A stretch of DNA of 64,000 nucleotides, taken from assembly GCF_009729035.1 (NCBI RefSeq), contig NZ_CP045483.1, positions 1-64,000 of the forward strand. Reading direction: 5' to 3'. The stretch comes from Stygiolobus azoricus (GTDB taxonomy: Archaea > Thermoproteota > Thermoprotei_A > Sulfolobales > Sulfolobaceae). This document shows, piece by piece, positions 1 to 9,435 of the stretch. Position 1 is the first letter of the stretch; every line of letters begins with the position of its first letter. The notes beneath the pieces are model-generated. The model did no database searches and was not told the DNA's origin. It was given only the letters and a program-made list of their open reading frames with translations. A program made the position numbers and the translations under genes.

Positions 1-1200
1 AAGTATGAAGTTCATATTAGGAGGAACCTGCCCCGTAGCTACTATAGCTACTATATTCACGTAAACATAATATCCCTCTTCAGTGTAATAAATTGTTAGT
101 GTAACTGAAGAAGTCTGCGGATTTACGAAGAACACAAAGCTTGGTGATACATACTTAGTATTGCCTACTACAGAATAGTTGTACTCATACGTGTAAATAT
201 ATCCTTTACTTTTTTGTAGGGTATTGTTAAACTTTAGGTATCCCTGCGGTATGATAACAGACACGAACCCTGCCAGTACCCTTACAGTACTTGGCACCTG
301 ATAAGTCTTACCATCTATCTGTACTGAAATGGGCTGAACTTGTGGAGCATTAGGCTCTACAACTTGCACGTTAAGAGTTATATACGTAGTAACTGGAGTG
401 TAGTTTGCAATAAGCACAACGCTCTGCCCTTCTAAAGTCACTGTTATCCCCTCAGTTTGTGTTGAATTAACTATCGCTTTCCCTTGTATAATCCAGTTAT
501 GGAATTGACCTGTTATTACGGTTCCATTTGGGAACTCGTAGTATACGTATCGAGGTACTTTGGCTTGGAAAGTTCCAGTAGTATTAGGGAAAGCTACTGG
601 CAAAGTATAGTTCTTGAACTTCCCTCCCATTATGTTAGTAGTTACATTAGCTATAGGCATGTAAATGTTATTCTGAGTGGTTATTTGTGCTAGTATTTCT
701 ACTCCACCCTTACTGCCCAACGAGTAAGGGCCTATTGAAGTGTTAGGAGCTAAAAAGAACACATTACCTAAGCTAGTTACTATTATTATTGGATTGTTAG
801 AGGCATATGAAGGTATTTGTAGAGACTGTGAAGAATTAATGACAATTGGATACTTGTATGTAGTAATGTTTTGCCACACCCCGTTATTAAAATATAATAT
901 TCCAGTTATAGTCAAGCTAATAGGAGGGACGAATGTACCGTTAGTGTATTCAAATATTATTGAACCTTTTTGTGTTCCTGCAGAATAATAAATTGCAGGA
1001 TGGCCGCTAACTACTGCCTCATATTGTAGTTGCTTTAAAGTTACGTAGTTACTAACTATCGCACCAGTGACTTGAGAGCTCTGCCTCATGTACTGTAAGT
1101 AAAATAGGAACGGTATTGCTAACGACACAATAATAACCATTAAAATCAAAATTGCTATTGCAGTGCTCAAACCTCTTTTACGTAGCAATTGACCAACCAT
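1..1200 (-). CDS. Large pilin-like surface protein, C-terminal part outside the window
   Basis: The frame is open for 400 codons from the ATG at 1200 to the window edge, so the C terminus is missing. Residues 7-10 (RKRG) followed directly by a hydrophobic stretch starting LSTAIAILIL fit a class III (type IV pilin-like) signal peptide of the kind processed by PibD; the rest is beta-rich with many N-x-S/T sites, so it should lie outside the membrane. It is a paralogue of the next gene: both share segments such as PIIIVTSLGNVFFLAPNTS versus PIVIVTGLSNIFFLNPNTS. The 12-base gap to that gene suggests one operon. The exact role is unknown; the membrane anchor and secretion are clear, filament assembly is inference. 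Confidence 0.8.
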   Translation of the reverse strand, partial: MVGQLLRKRGLSTAIAILILMVIIVSLAIPFLFYLQYMRQSSQVTGAIVSNYVTLKQLQYEAVVSGHPAIYYSAGTQKGSIIFEYTNGTFVPPISLTITGILYFNNGVWQNITTYKYPIVINSSQSLQIPSYASNNPIIIVTSLGNVFFLAPNTSIGPYSLGSKGGVEILAQITTQNNIYMPIANVTTNIMGGKFKNYTLPVAFPNTTGTFQAKVPRYVYYEFPNGTVITGQFHNWIIQGKAIVNSTQTEGITVTLEGQSVVLIANYTPVTTYITLNVQVVEPNAPQVQPISVQIDGKTYQVPSTVRVLAGFVSVIIPQGYLKFNNTLQKSKGYIYTYEYNYSVVGNTKYVSPSFVFFVNPQTSSVTLTIYYTEEGYYVYVNIVAIVATGQVPPNMNFIL

Positions 1201-1212
1201 CTATCTTCACCC

Positions 1213-2832
1213 CTATGGCGGATTTCCTCCCCATTGCCATACTTCATATACCGTAATTACAGTAGGCGAATAAATATAGATTGGAGGTGAATAAATATTT
1301 TGAGAGTTATAGGAATAAGTGTGACTCCAGGTAGCATTATTTACTATGAAATATTGTGGTTGAGATATTAAAGAGTGAAACGTTTTTGCTGGTGGTAAGT
1401 TTAATGTATAGCTCCCGCTAATCTCCCAGAGATAGAAATAAGTTACTGATATTTTATTACCTGAAGGTAAGTATAACATTTCATAAGTATAGTCTTTAAT
1501 TGGACCCAAAGCAAGAACTTGAGAAGGTACACCACTACCTTGAGGAGGTGTTACGTTAGCTTGTAGGAGTTGTCCCGCAATATCTCCAAGAATCGGAGAG
1601 CTATTCGATATTAGTTTAACGCCTGAAGGTAGGGTAAAATTATTTTTCACTATTACTAGATAGTAGTAAACACTAGGCTGGAATGTAATATATACTGTCC
1701 CGTTACCTGTTACTTTAAACATGTTGTTATTAGTGATTATTATAGCACTACTATTGCTGCTTTTTACATTATAAAGTGTGTATTTAATCATCTCTCCATA
1801 TGGAATAGTGGTTCCACGTAACGTATAGTTAAACATCAGATATATAGTCGTGGGGTATTGCACGCTATGATAGCCGGACGTTAATTCTAAAGTTATATTC
1901 GGATGTGTATAGTTTATTAGATAAGGTTTATTATCCACGTAAACAGTTAGTGACGAATTCACGTTAGTCAAAAGAGCACCAGTTTTGGGATCTGTAGTAG
2001 TACCTTCAATAGGCAGAGGAGTGTTATTTGGTAAACTAAATTGAATAACAACTTTGTAATGCTTCAACGACGTGTTATATAGAAGTGTTACTATAGTTGG
2101 TCCACTAACCGTTAATGATGTTGAGGGTGAATTTGGTGAGGACAGTGTTCCATAACCAGTTACAGACCAGTTAAGAAAGCTAGCCGTAAGTCCATACTGG
2201 CTTAGGAATATTTCTGGATTTTTTGCCACGAGATTATATGTCCCAGGGTTTACGTAAAGTATGAAAGGTGTATTCATTAAAATTCCTCCAAACTGAACGC
2301 TAGTATTGACAGGGATCATAGCGTAACCATTAGTAGTCTTGTTAAGAGCTAGAGCTATTACGTACACAGCAACTTTTCCTGCTGGGCCTGAAACTACAGA
2401 CGTGGTGACAGAGGTATTTGGATTCAGGAAGAATATGTTTGAAAGCCCCGTGACTATTACAATAGGCTTATCAAAAGCAGCTTTGGGTAAAGGTATAATC
2501 ATGGAGCTACCCACATTTATACTGGTGTTAAGTGTTGGAACCCACATTGTACCGTTGAAATAATAAATCTGAGTTATATTTATCGGCGTTTGAACAGTTT
2601 GAACTTTTATCTCTACATATGGTGAGGTACCAGAACTGTAGTAGATTAAGGGATTCCCTTTGAGTACATTATTTAACTCTAACTTCTTCTCTTGTTGATA
2701 AGCTTGTGCAGCAATATTTCCTTGATTGGAGTGATAAGGAGTGTTATAAAGAATGAAGAATGCTGGAATTAGGACTGAAATTAAAATAACGAGAAGTATA
2801 ATTAATGCAATCGAGGTAGCTAATGCCTTCAA
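1213..2832 (-). CDS. Pilin-like membrane-anchored surface protein, 539 aa
   Basis: The N terminus MKA followed by about 27 hydrophobic residues is a signal anchor and could be a very short class III signal peptide. The remaining ~500 residues are Thr/Ser/Asn/Tyr-rich, with many N-x-S/T sequons and no cysteine cluster or catalytic motif, which is typical of Sulfolobales surface proteins. It is paralogous to the truncated gene just downstream and lies only 5 bases after the small pilin-like gene upstream, so the three minus-strand genes probably form an operon. No ATPase or platform protein of a pilus system is visible nearby. Function unrecognised beyond surface structure. Confidence 0.8.
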   Translation of the reverse strand: MKALATSIALIILLVILISVLIPAFFILYNTPYHSNQGNIAAQAYQQEKKLELNNVLKGNPLIYYSSGTSPYVEIKVQTVQTPINITQIYYFNGTMWVPTLNTSINVGSSMIIPLPKAAFDKPIVIVTGLSNIFFLNPNTSVTTSVVSGPAGKVAVYVIALALNKTTNGYAMIPVNTSVQFGGILMNTPFILYVNPGTYNLVAKNPEIFLSQYGLTASFLNWSVTGYGTLSSPNSPSTSLTVSGPTIVTLLYNTSLKHYKVVIQFSLPNNTPLPIEGTTTDPKTGALLTNVNSSLTVYVDNKPYLINYTHPNITLELTSGYHSVQYPTTIYLMFNYTLRGTTIPYGEMIKYTLYNVKSSNSSAIIITNNNMFKVTGNGTVYITFQPSVYYYLVIVKNNFTLPSGVKLISNSSPILGDIAGQLLQANVTPPQGSGVPSQVLALGPIKDYTYEMLYLPSGNKISVTYFYLWEISGSYTLNLPPAKTFHSLISQPQYFIVNNATWSHTYSYNSQNIYSPPIYIYSPTVITVYEVWQWGGNPP

Positions 2833-2837
2833 TTACA

Positions 2838-3425
2838 TCACCCCGTAGAAGAGGGTAAACCGGTATATGCGTATCCTACTCTGAACATATACAATCCATT
2901 ATTAATCATCAACCATATTACTACATAATACCCTTTTCCTTGATTAGGTACGTTATACAAGTTTATAGTTACTGGTGTGTTTGCAGGTATTGTATAAACC
3001 AAAAGCTTTCCTTGATATAGCTCGTTCCCGTTAATGTCATATATTCGAGTTGCTGTAACTGCGGAAGCTTGAATTCCATTAGGTAAATAAACTTTGAAAT
3101 TCACGTTATCTACAACTGGTAAATTGGGTGTAACAGCACCTACGGAAGTAGCGAGATAAGAGGGGATGAGAAATACGTACAAGGTATAATTACCGGAGTA
3201 GGAAGGATCATAGGCCTCAACTAACATACTTCCAGTTCCGTTAGAAGATACTAACAAGGGACCCGGTGATATGGTAGTTTGGGCTGCTATTTGTGCAGCC
3301 TGCTGTTCGGCTATTGTGAAAGCCTCGGTAGGGGCCAAGAAAGCGGAAGCGTAGCCAAATATGACTAAACCGATGACCAACACGGCTATAACGACTATCA
3401 TTGTTTGCACAATACTTTCTGGCAT
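2838..3425 (-). CDS. Small pilin-like membrane protein, 195 aa
   Basis: Residues 5-30 form a single hydrophobic N-terminal helix (VQTMIVVIAVLVIGLVIFG), followed by a beta-rich extracellular domain ending in a stretch reading VVIWLMINNGLYMFRVGYAY. The divergent gene at 3491 has a matching stretch (IIVLWVLVNVSSHYYRLGYTY) and the same VYLPNG/VYLPDG motif, so the two share a domain. It is the first gene of the minus-strand operon. The helix-plus-beta-domain layout resembles archaeal pilins, but no clear PibD site (basic residue plus Gly/Ala) precedes the helix. Probably a subunit or minor component of a surface structure. Confidence 0.75.
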   Translation of the reverse strand: MPESIVQTMIVVIAVLVIGLVIFGYASAFLAPTEAFTIAEQQAAQIAAQTTISPGPLLVSSNGTGSMLVEAYDPSYSGNYTLYVFLIPSYLATSVGAVTPNLPVVDNVNFKVYLPNGIQASAVTATRIYDINGNELYQGKLLVYTIPANTPVTINLYNVPNQGKGYYVVIWLMINNGLYMFRVGYAYTGLPSSTG

Positions 3426-3445
3426 AGTGTAAACTCACTCTAATC

Positions 3446-3478
3446 TCAAAACTCGAAAAATATAAATATAAATTTTGC
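3446..3478. promoter_or_regulatory. Divergent promoter of the surface-protein locus
   Basis: The 65 bases between the divergent start codons at 3425 and 3491 hold an AT-rich core reading aaatataaatataaatttt around 3455-3474. Its centre is 26-27 bases ahead of the plus-strand ATG, the usual distance for a leaderless Sulfolobales transcript, and about 33 bases from the minus-strand ATG. Both operons may therefore be switched together. Confidence 0.55.
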
Positions 3479-3490
3479 GAAGGAGAATCT

Positions 3491-4846
3491 ATGGCAACAA
3501 CGATAGTAAATATGATGCTTGTTATAGCAACTATTCTCATTTCTCTCGTGGCTTTAAGTCTTTATTCAGTTTACATTTCATATACTAACTCCAATCTATC
3601 CTATGTAAATACTCTTGAATCTTTCTCTAAGTCTATTCAGATTTCTGTATCTCCATTGACGTTTCATTCTTATATAGATAAAAACTTTATAATCTATAAT
3701 GTTTCCTTCTTAGCATCTGTAAGTATAAAAGGTTATGACCTTAACCGAGGTCAACTTATCATATATCCATTCGTCACTAATCCAAATCCTAATCTCTATC
3801 TATACGTTCCTAGTGGAGTTCAAGAAGCTGTAATAAACGTGAGTAAGTCGTTACTAATATCTGGAAACGTGTATTTACCTGACGGTGAGTTATTAGGTAG
3901 TATAAAAGGGCAAGGTTATGTAGTTACTAACGACCAACCTTTCCTAGTAAGTGCTAATGTTACTGGAGATAAAATTATAGTATTATGGGTTCTAGTTAAT
4001 GTAAGTAGTCATTATTATAGATTAGGTTACACTTACGTTACTCCGATCGACTCGGGAGTTGGAGTATATGTAGCTTCTGGCTCCGGTAAGTATACATCAT
4101 CTAACCCACAAATAAACTTGAATCAACCATTAATATTTTCTAGTAATAAGGGCTTAATATTTGGGTTATGGTTTAATCCATATGTAATATCTAATAGCAA
4201 GTCTATGCTATTCAACATTACTTTCAATGTTGTCTCTCAAGGAGGAGTGAGCGTATCATTCGTATTTTACACGCAGAATACAACTTTATTTGTAAACCAA
4301 ACTACTTATACATCTAACGGTATAGCAGTGTATAAAGTAGCTACAATATACAATAAATTAACTCAAGGTGATTGGTATTTCCTCAATTTTAGCACCGGTT
4401 CGCAGTTAGTTGCCCCTAACTTGAATTTGTTAATTACGCTATATCAAAATGGTAGGTTAATCGCTGAACAGCAATTTATTCCGGTAGGTGTTTCAAGCGG
4501 TAACGGTTACGCTTCCATAATACAGTTCGGTAATTCATCTTCTATAAATGTCATATCCCAAGCAGTTTTATCTACTGAACAGAGTATTTCTTTATCAAAC
4601 GGACCTATATATAATATCACTACTCAGTTGCTTGAAAACGGGTACTTATTTAACAATACTTACAATCTGAATTGGATAATATCTCATGCACAGAATCAGA
4701 TATACGCTATAGTTTACTGGTATTTCGTAGCTAATTACTACCCTCCTCCATCTCAGGTTCCAGCAATACTTTGGTATTATGGAAGTAACGGGCTTAACGA
4801 AGTTTACTTAAACGAGAGCGGATATAATACGTGGATATTGATATAA
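3491..4846 (+). CDS. Membrane-anchored surface protein with pilin-like and possible LamG-like domains, 451 aa
   Basis: An N-terminal helix (residues 5-30) anchors the protein. Residues ~35-190 share the domain of the divergent 195-residue protein, including the VYLPDG motif and the conserved end segment before PIDSG. Residues ~190-330 contain a beta-rich region (LIFGLWFNPY... and a following strand pattern) that resembles LamG/concanavalin-like folds; this is an impression, not a proven match. It has at least ten N-x-S/T sequons. The promoter places a leaderless start at this ATG. It probably works with the three proteins on the other strand as an adhesive or structural surface component. Confidence 0.75.
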   Translation: MATTIVNMMLVIATILISLVALSLYSVYISYTNSNLSYVNTLESFSKSIQISVSPLTFHSYIDKNFIIYNVSFLASVSIKGYDLNRGQLIIYPFVTNPNPNLYLYVPSGVQEAVINVSKSLLISGNVYLPDGELLGSIKGQGYVVTNDQPFLVSANVTGDKIIVLWVLVNVSSHYYRLGYTYVTPIDSGVGVYVASGSGKYTSSNPQINLNQPLIFSSNKGLIFGLWFNPYVISNSKSMLFNITFNVVSQGGVSVSFVFYTQNTTLFVNQTTYTSNGIAVYKVATIYNKLTQGDWYFLNFSTGSQLVAPNLNLLITLYQNGRLIAEQQFIPVGVSSGNGYASIIQFGNSSSINVISQAVLSTEQSISLSNGPIYNITTQLLENGYLFNNTYNLNWIISHAQNQIYAIVYWYFVANYYPPPSQVPAILWYYGSNGLNEVYLNESGYNTWILI

Positions 4847-4962
4847 TAAAAGGATCTATCTACCGTCGTATTAATACACTTAATTCCAGAATTTTTCAAG
4901 TGATTTTTTCTTCTCACTAATTTGAAAATTAATCAGAACCCTTATAGAAAGTTACATAAATA

Positions 4963-5049
<87 letters not shown>

Positions 5050-5167
5050 ATTTAAAAATTTCCTTGATTGGAATATAAACTCTTCGCCCCGAGTAAAGCA
5101 GCCTCATATTTTAAAAAATATTATTTACTGAATGCACGAATTAGGTCACACTCACTGCTTGAATAAA

Positions 5168-5178
5168 AAAATTTATAT
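5168..5178 (+). promoter_or_regulatory. TATA box ahead of the 97-aa gene
   Basis: The sequence aatttatatag is a strong archaeal TATA element. Transcription should start near 5200, leaving a leader of roughly 35 bases, unusual here where most genes look leaderless. The leader carries gagtgatc about 5 bases ahead of the ATG, a Shine-Dalgarno match to the archaeal 16S 3' end. Confidence 0.6.
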
Positions 5179-5235
5179 AGGGGTAGAGGTTAAAGTGTAT
5201 AGACATTAATAGATATACAAGCTGAGTGATCAACA

Positions 5236-5529
5236 ATGACAGTAACAGCATCAAGATACGTAGAGGAGCATATTAGTGACTACTTGAATAGATTAAATTT
5301 GGATCGTTGTTGGCTCTTTAACTTTAACGTGATAAATGATACAGAGGCTTTCCTTAGGAGTGCAATATTCAGTAAATACAAGACGGTAGGTTTTGTAACG
5401 CACGAGAATAAAAAAGAAAAGGCGAAAGAATTAGTTGAGATTGCCAAGAAATACAAAGTGATAGCTGTAGCGTATTTAAGTGAAATGCTTGACGAACAAA
5501 ACTTCCTTGTATGTGTTAAAAGTAAGTAG
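5236..5529 (+). CDS. Conserved-looking hypothetical protein, 97 aa
   Basis: A small soluble protein with alternating helices and strands: residues ~38-55 and ~70-95 contain strand-like hydrophobic runs (TVGFVTHEN, VIAVAYLSE, FLVCVKSK). It has its own strong TATA box and a Shine-Dalgarno sequence, so it is probably well expressed. I do not recognise the family. It stands alone between a tRNA gene and a convergent TPR gene. Confidence 0.7.
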   Translation: MTVTASRYVEEHISDYLNRLNLDRCWLFNFNVINDTEAFLRSAIFSKYKTVGFVTHENKKEKAKELVEIAKKYKVIAVAYLSEMLDEQNFLVCVKSK

Positions 5530-5667
5530 TTTATATAGAAAACTAAGTGTTTCAATTGAAGGCTCTCCGATCTATGAGTTGATAATTTCTAATTTCGCTT
5601 AAATATCTTCACTTTAGGCTCTCTTTTCTGGCAAATTATTAACATGGACTTTTACAGCTCATCTCAC

Positions 5668-6549
5668 TTATGGACATAAAATTTCTATTTCTTTCTTTAC
5701 ATCATCTTTTACTTTTTTATCCTTAATGTCTTCACAAAATATATCTCTATATTCTTCAAAATACTTAATGTAATCTTGTGCAATCTTCAGAGCTTTTTTC
5801 TGATCTAAGTGAGATAGAATTTCAACCTCGATAGATACTAAATACGGATTCTCTGGGTCTATTTCTAAAGCCTTGTTTATCTCTTTCATTGCCTCATCTT
5901 TCTTCTCTAACTCTAGAAGTACCTCGGCCTTAGTCTCGTAATAATATGGGTTTTCAGGGTTAATTGCAATTGCCTTATCAAGATATTCGAGCGCCTTTTT
6001 ATACTCTCCCATCTTGTAGTAAGTAAAGCCTATAGCGTAAAGGTTCTCGTCTTTTTCAATACTTTTTTCATACTCTTTTATAGCATCCTCATATTTACCA
6101 AGTTTAAAGAGTATATCCCCCTTAAGTTTATGCAGTGATTCATCTTCTTTTATTGCTAAAGCCTTGTTAACAGCGTCTAAAGCCTCATTATACTTTTCCA
6201 GCTCATAGAGGGTGTTAGCCATGTAGTAAAGGAACTCGTAGTCATTTTCAAGCTGCTTATTTGTCATTAACGCTTTCTGCATCTCCTTTAGGGCTTTTTC
6301 TAATAACTCGACATCTTGTCTCTCATATCCTAGAGAATAAAGTATGTAAGCGTAAAGGGTCGAGAATCTTGGTTCACTACCAGTCCTCTTAGCCTTCTCC
6401 GCAAACCTTAACGCTTCTTTTAACTTCCCGCTCTTGAAATAGATTAGGGCTAAGTAGTAAAACTTTATTGGAGAGTCTTCTTGACCCTTAACTAGGTTTA
6501 GGGCATCTTTATATTTACCTTCTTTTATAAGCTTTTCCACTTCTTCCAT
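5668..6549 (-). CDS. TPR-repeat protein, 293 aa
   Basis: Nearly the whole protein is tetratricopeptide repeats of about 34 residues, with the usual W/L-G-Y-A-P pattern, for example YYLALIYFKSGKLKEALRFA and YYMANTLYELEKYNEALDAV and DILFKLGKYEDAIKEYEKS. Such proteins act as scaffolds for protein-protein contacts in the cytoplasm; there is no signal peptide or membrane segment. It is not in an obvious operon, so its partner cannot be inferred. A second, distinct TPR protein is encoded at 20236-21000. Confidence 0.9.
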   Translation of the reverse strand: MEEVEKLIKEGKYKDALNLVKGQEDSPIKFYYLALIYFKSGKLKEALRFAEKAKRTGSEPRFSTLYAYILYSLGYERQDVELLEKALKEMQKALMTNKQLENDYEFLYYMANTLYELEKYNEALDAVNKALAIKEDESLHKLKGDILFKLGKYEDAIKEYEKSIEKDENLYAIGFTYYKMGEYKKALEYLDKAIAINPENPYYYETKAEVLLELEKKDEAMKEINKALEIDPENPYLVSIEVEILSHLDQKKALKIAQDYIKYFEEYRDIFCEDIKDKKVKDDVKKEIEILCP

Positions 6550-7099
6550 ATGGGATTTGTCGTACTTGTGTTTAAAACGTTAGCGTGACGAGGGTTGAAT
6601 GATCCAGTTTTATAGAACTTTATCTAAAATCACCTGATGGAGCTTATTAGAGTTTTGCTTAGAACTAAAGGTCTTTAAAGGATTCCTGAAAAAGAATCAG
6701 AAAAATTTTGACTTCTAGTAATTACTTAAAGTATTATCGATCTGTTAAGATGTTGTCTGATTAGATTGTGTTACACTCACGCCAGAACTGCTTGCATTAA
6801 CTGCTGGTTACTACGGTCATTAACTGTTCATAACTTCCTCGAGGGTTAACGTATCTATTGTAGACTGAGAATATGAACTAATCTGATAATTTTTCTATAA
6901 CTCACACTATATCAATAGTATTATAAACATTAAATTAAATTTTACTACAAAGGAAAAAGTTGATTGAAAGAATAAACAGCATCTATGAAGATATAAGATT
7001 GTCTAATTTATCTTCAAATTATTTGCCTAACAAGAAGATGAAGTTATTTTTTCCTTAATGCTAGTTGAAAGCATTAAACTGAAATTGATGAAATTGTTC
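6550..7099. other. 550-base gap without a confident gene; possible coding remnants
   Basis: No intact gene is visible. Two short open stretches have protein-like composition: on the minus strand 6820-6893 (…DTLTLEEVMNS, stop) and, in another frame, 6745-6806 (…SSSGVSVTQSNQTTS, stop); on the plus strand 6959-7039 (LIERINSIYEDIRL…, stop) begins with a TTG about 30 bases after a TATA-like run. They could be decayed ends of a secreted protein and of a small gene, or chance. Confidence 0.35.
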
Positions 7100-7660
7100 T
7101 TAACTTTTTGTAAATAGATAATTCTTGATGTATATTTTCAAATCTTTTAACTTCATTCTATCGATTTCCTTCAACTTCTCATTTATCTTTCTTAAATAGT
7201 CTTTACTGAGAAGTGCTTTAACTCCTTCCATCTCTTCTTCTCCTCTTTGAGTAAGTCTAACTTGACTCCTAGTTAAATATAGAAATTTATTTTTAACAAG
7301 AGCCTTCAAATGAGACTCAATTCTAGGGCTGTAAATGAAGTACAACTTCCCCCATCTAAACGTGAATAGGGGGTTCTGAACTGCGAGAGAAGAGGACAAA
7401 ATATCGTAAATGAAAAAAGCGTTCACGTATAACTTATATTTTTTCTCCGTACGTTTCCCGTTCATAGATAAGAAAATTAAGTTGTCTATCGTTATATCAT
7501 AATCAACTTCCTCTTCACACAAGTTATCCTGACTATTAGCCAAATACTTTAGAATATAATATGCACTTTCACAAGACCCGTATTTTTCTATCTCCTCGAT
7601 CGCCTCATTGATTAATTGGAACATTCTGCTGTTTTTCATTCTTCTTCTCCTCCAGTTCAA
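7100..7660 (-). CDS. Hypothetical protein with a likely winged-helix segment, up to 186 aa
   Basis: The C-terminal half has the helix-helix-wing pattern of a winged-helix domain (about residues 110-150: SHLKALVKNKFLYLTRSQVR then LTQRGEEEMEG), the latter being the typical LTxxGxxxL wing end of archaeal HTH proteins. The rest is mixed helix. The longest frame starts inside the 3' end of the GH15 gene by 56 bases; ATGs at 7639 and 7624 are alternatives and I consider 7624 or 7639 as likely. Co-transcription with the upstream glycoside hydrolase is probable. Could be a regulator, but the family is not recognised. Confidence 0.6.
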   Translation of the reverse strand: MNWRRRRMKNSRMFQLINEAIEEIEKYGSCESAYYILKYLANSQDNLCEEEVDYDITIDNLIFLSMNGKRTEKKYKLYVNAFFIYDILSSSLAVQNPLFTFRWGKLYFIYSPRIESHLKALVKNKFLYLTRSQVRLTQRGEEEMEGVKALLSKDYLRKINEKLKEIDRMKLKDLKIYIKNYLFTKS

Positions 7661-9377
7661 TTATTGTCATTACTATCCCAGAGTGTGGGAACAAGTGGGG
7701 GAAATTACCCCTTGCCTCACACGTCTTGAGGTCTATATGTTCACCTATTAAGCCCAGAGGGGAGGAGCATTGCCTAATTCTATCCAATAACTCCAATGCC
7801 TTATCCTCTTGGTTTAACCTTATGTAAACTCTCGCCATCCACAGAGTAACTAACGTAAAGGGATTTACGGCAAAGCCCATGAAGTCCTTTCTGTACCTTA
7901 AATATAAACCTTCCCCCACTTTCAACTCCTTTTCTATCCTATCTAGTGTGTTCAGAAATACTCTATCTTCGGCTTTTATGAAATCGTAGAGAGGTAACGT
8001 TAAGAGTGCGGCATCTACTTCATCTCCGCCATAGTATCTTATAAAAGATCCGTCCTTTACTCCGTTCCTCATTACATCCTCTCTTATTTCATTAGCTATA
8101 ATCTTCCATTCTTCAGCCAGTTCGTTATAATTGAGTACTGAAGCCAGTTTTGAAGCCCTATCCATCGCCACCCAACTCATGACTTTAGTATGAGTGTAAT
8201 GCCTCATCACTCCCCTTTCCTCCCATATGTCGGTGCTTGGGTCTCTCCACGAAGATTTAACCCAAGATGCTATTGATTCAACGGCCCAGAAGTTCCTATC
8301 AATGTAATCATCATCTTCAGTCTCCTTATAATACGTATACAAGGCGTTCATAAATGCTCCTTCCACGTCCATTTGTATTTGTAAATAAGCTGCATTTCCA
8401 ATCCTAACGGGTTTACTATTGAGGAATCCGCTTAGCCAATCGAGAGTTTCCTCAGCTGGAGGTGGTGTACCGTCAATTGTATAAAACGGATGGTCGAAGC
8501 TCTTTGAGGAGGGGTCTAAAACACTAATTAAGAAGTCTAATGTCCTCCTAGCATAGTTAGTTAACCCAGCCTTAACTAAAGCCTCTACAGCGTAAGAGGA
8601 GTCCCTGACCCAGACAAACCTATAATCCCAGTTTCTGCTCTCTCCTACTATTTCTGGAATTGAAGACGTAGGAGATGCTACAATTCCTCCTGAAGGCTTA
8701 TAGTACATCCCTAGAATCACTGATAGGGAGCGGTAGTACATATCTCTCAGAACGTTCACTTTTCTCGCTTTGGACAGTTCCTTTTCAGTATAGCTTATCA
8801 GTTTCGAGAAGGCATCGTAAGGCTTAGAGTACACAAAGCCTTTTTGGCTAAAGAGTCCGTATCTCAAATCTTTTGAATAAAGTAAGTAGAGGTATCCCCT
8901 TCCGGGTTTAATAGTGATCTCGTAAGGTGACTTTATTTCAAAGTTCCCGTATATTAGGAGCTCTAAGCCTTCCTTGGACAAAGGGTTTTTGTAGACAACG
9001 CCTTTGTCCTCAACTATTTCAGTCCCAGCATTAATTAAACCGTAATTGAAAACGGGTCTGATGACAGCTTTCAACCCCACTTCGCTATCGTAAAGCCTTA
9101 TGATCGCAGGTAAGGAGAGGGGAAGAAAGTCTATTACTTTCGCCTCTCCTGAGGTAGTCTTGAAAGAGGTCTTAAGTACTAGTGAATAACCTAAGTACTC
9201 CTGTTGCACTTTGTACTCGTTTGATAAAGGGGTAAGTAAAAAGTAACCACCCTTTTCACTGTCAAGAATCTTGGTGAAAACTGAAGGTGAATCATAACGA
9301 GGTACGGGAAACCACTCGATACTTCCATTTGCCTCAAGGGCTGACGTTAATCCGTTAGATAGGAATGCGTAATTCAT
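7605..9377 (-). CDS. GH15 family glucoamylase or trehalase
   Basis: The sequence shows the GH15 landmarks: an N-terminal beta domain starting AFLSNGLTSALEANGSIEW and PRYDSPSVF, the substrate-binding segment RNWDYRFVWVRDSSYAVEA, the general-acid region DIWEERG (Glu about residue 386) and the general-base region GLIGEHID with GNFPHLFPHSG at the end. The enzyme hydrolyses alpha-glucosidic bonds, releasing glucose from glycogen or maltooligosaccharides, or trehalose; the two cannot be told apart by eye. The longest frame starts at 9410, but a TATA element at 9397-9408 lies 27 bases ahead of the ATG at 9377, which also fits the family N terminus. Divergent from a glycogen/trehalose-type glycosyltransferase, suggesting joint storage-sugar turnover. 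Confidence 0.9.
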   Translation of the reverse strand: MNYAFLSNGLTSALEANGSIEWFPVPRYDSPSVFTKILDSEKGGYFLLTPLSNEYKVQQEYLGYSLVLKTSFKTTSGEAKVIDFLPLSLPAIIRLYDSEVGLKAVIRPVFNYGLINAGTEIVEDKGVVYKNPLSKEGLELLIYGNFEIKSPYEITIKPGRGYLYLLYSKDLRYGLFSQKGFVYSKPYDAFSKLISYTEKELSKARKVNVLRDMYYRSLSVILGMYYKPSGGIVASPTSSIPEIVGESRNWDYRFVWVRDSSYAVEALVKAGLTNYARRTLDFLISVLDPSSKSFDHPFYTIDGTPPPAEETLDWLSGFLNSKPVRIGNAAYLQIQMDVEGAFMNALYTYYKETEDDDYIDRNFWAVESIASWVKSSWRDPSTDIWEERGVMRHYTHTKVMSWVAMDRASKLASVLNYNELAEEWKIIANEIREDVMRNGVKDGSFIRYYGGDEVDAALLTLPLYDFIKAEDRVFLNTLDRIEKELKVGEGLYLRYRKDFMGFAVNPFTLVTLWMARVYIRLNQEDKALELLDRIRQCSSPLGLIGEHIDLKTCEARGNFPHLFPHSGIVMTIIELEEKKNEKQQNVPINQ

Positions 9378-9396
9378 GGTATCATAATCTGAGCTT

Positions 9397-9408
9397 ACTT
9401 TTTTAAAC
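9397..9408. promoter_or_regulatory. TATA element between the GH15 and glycosyltransferase genes
   Basis: The run acttttttaaac is 27 bases from the GH15 ATG at 9377 on one side and about 33 bases from the plus-strand ATG at 9436 on the other. It is the only good TATA-like element in the interval and may serve both genes. Confidence 0.5.
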
Positions 9409-9435
9409 ATGATAGCTAATATTACTCATTACGCC

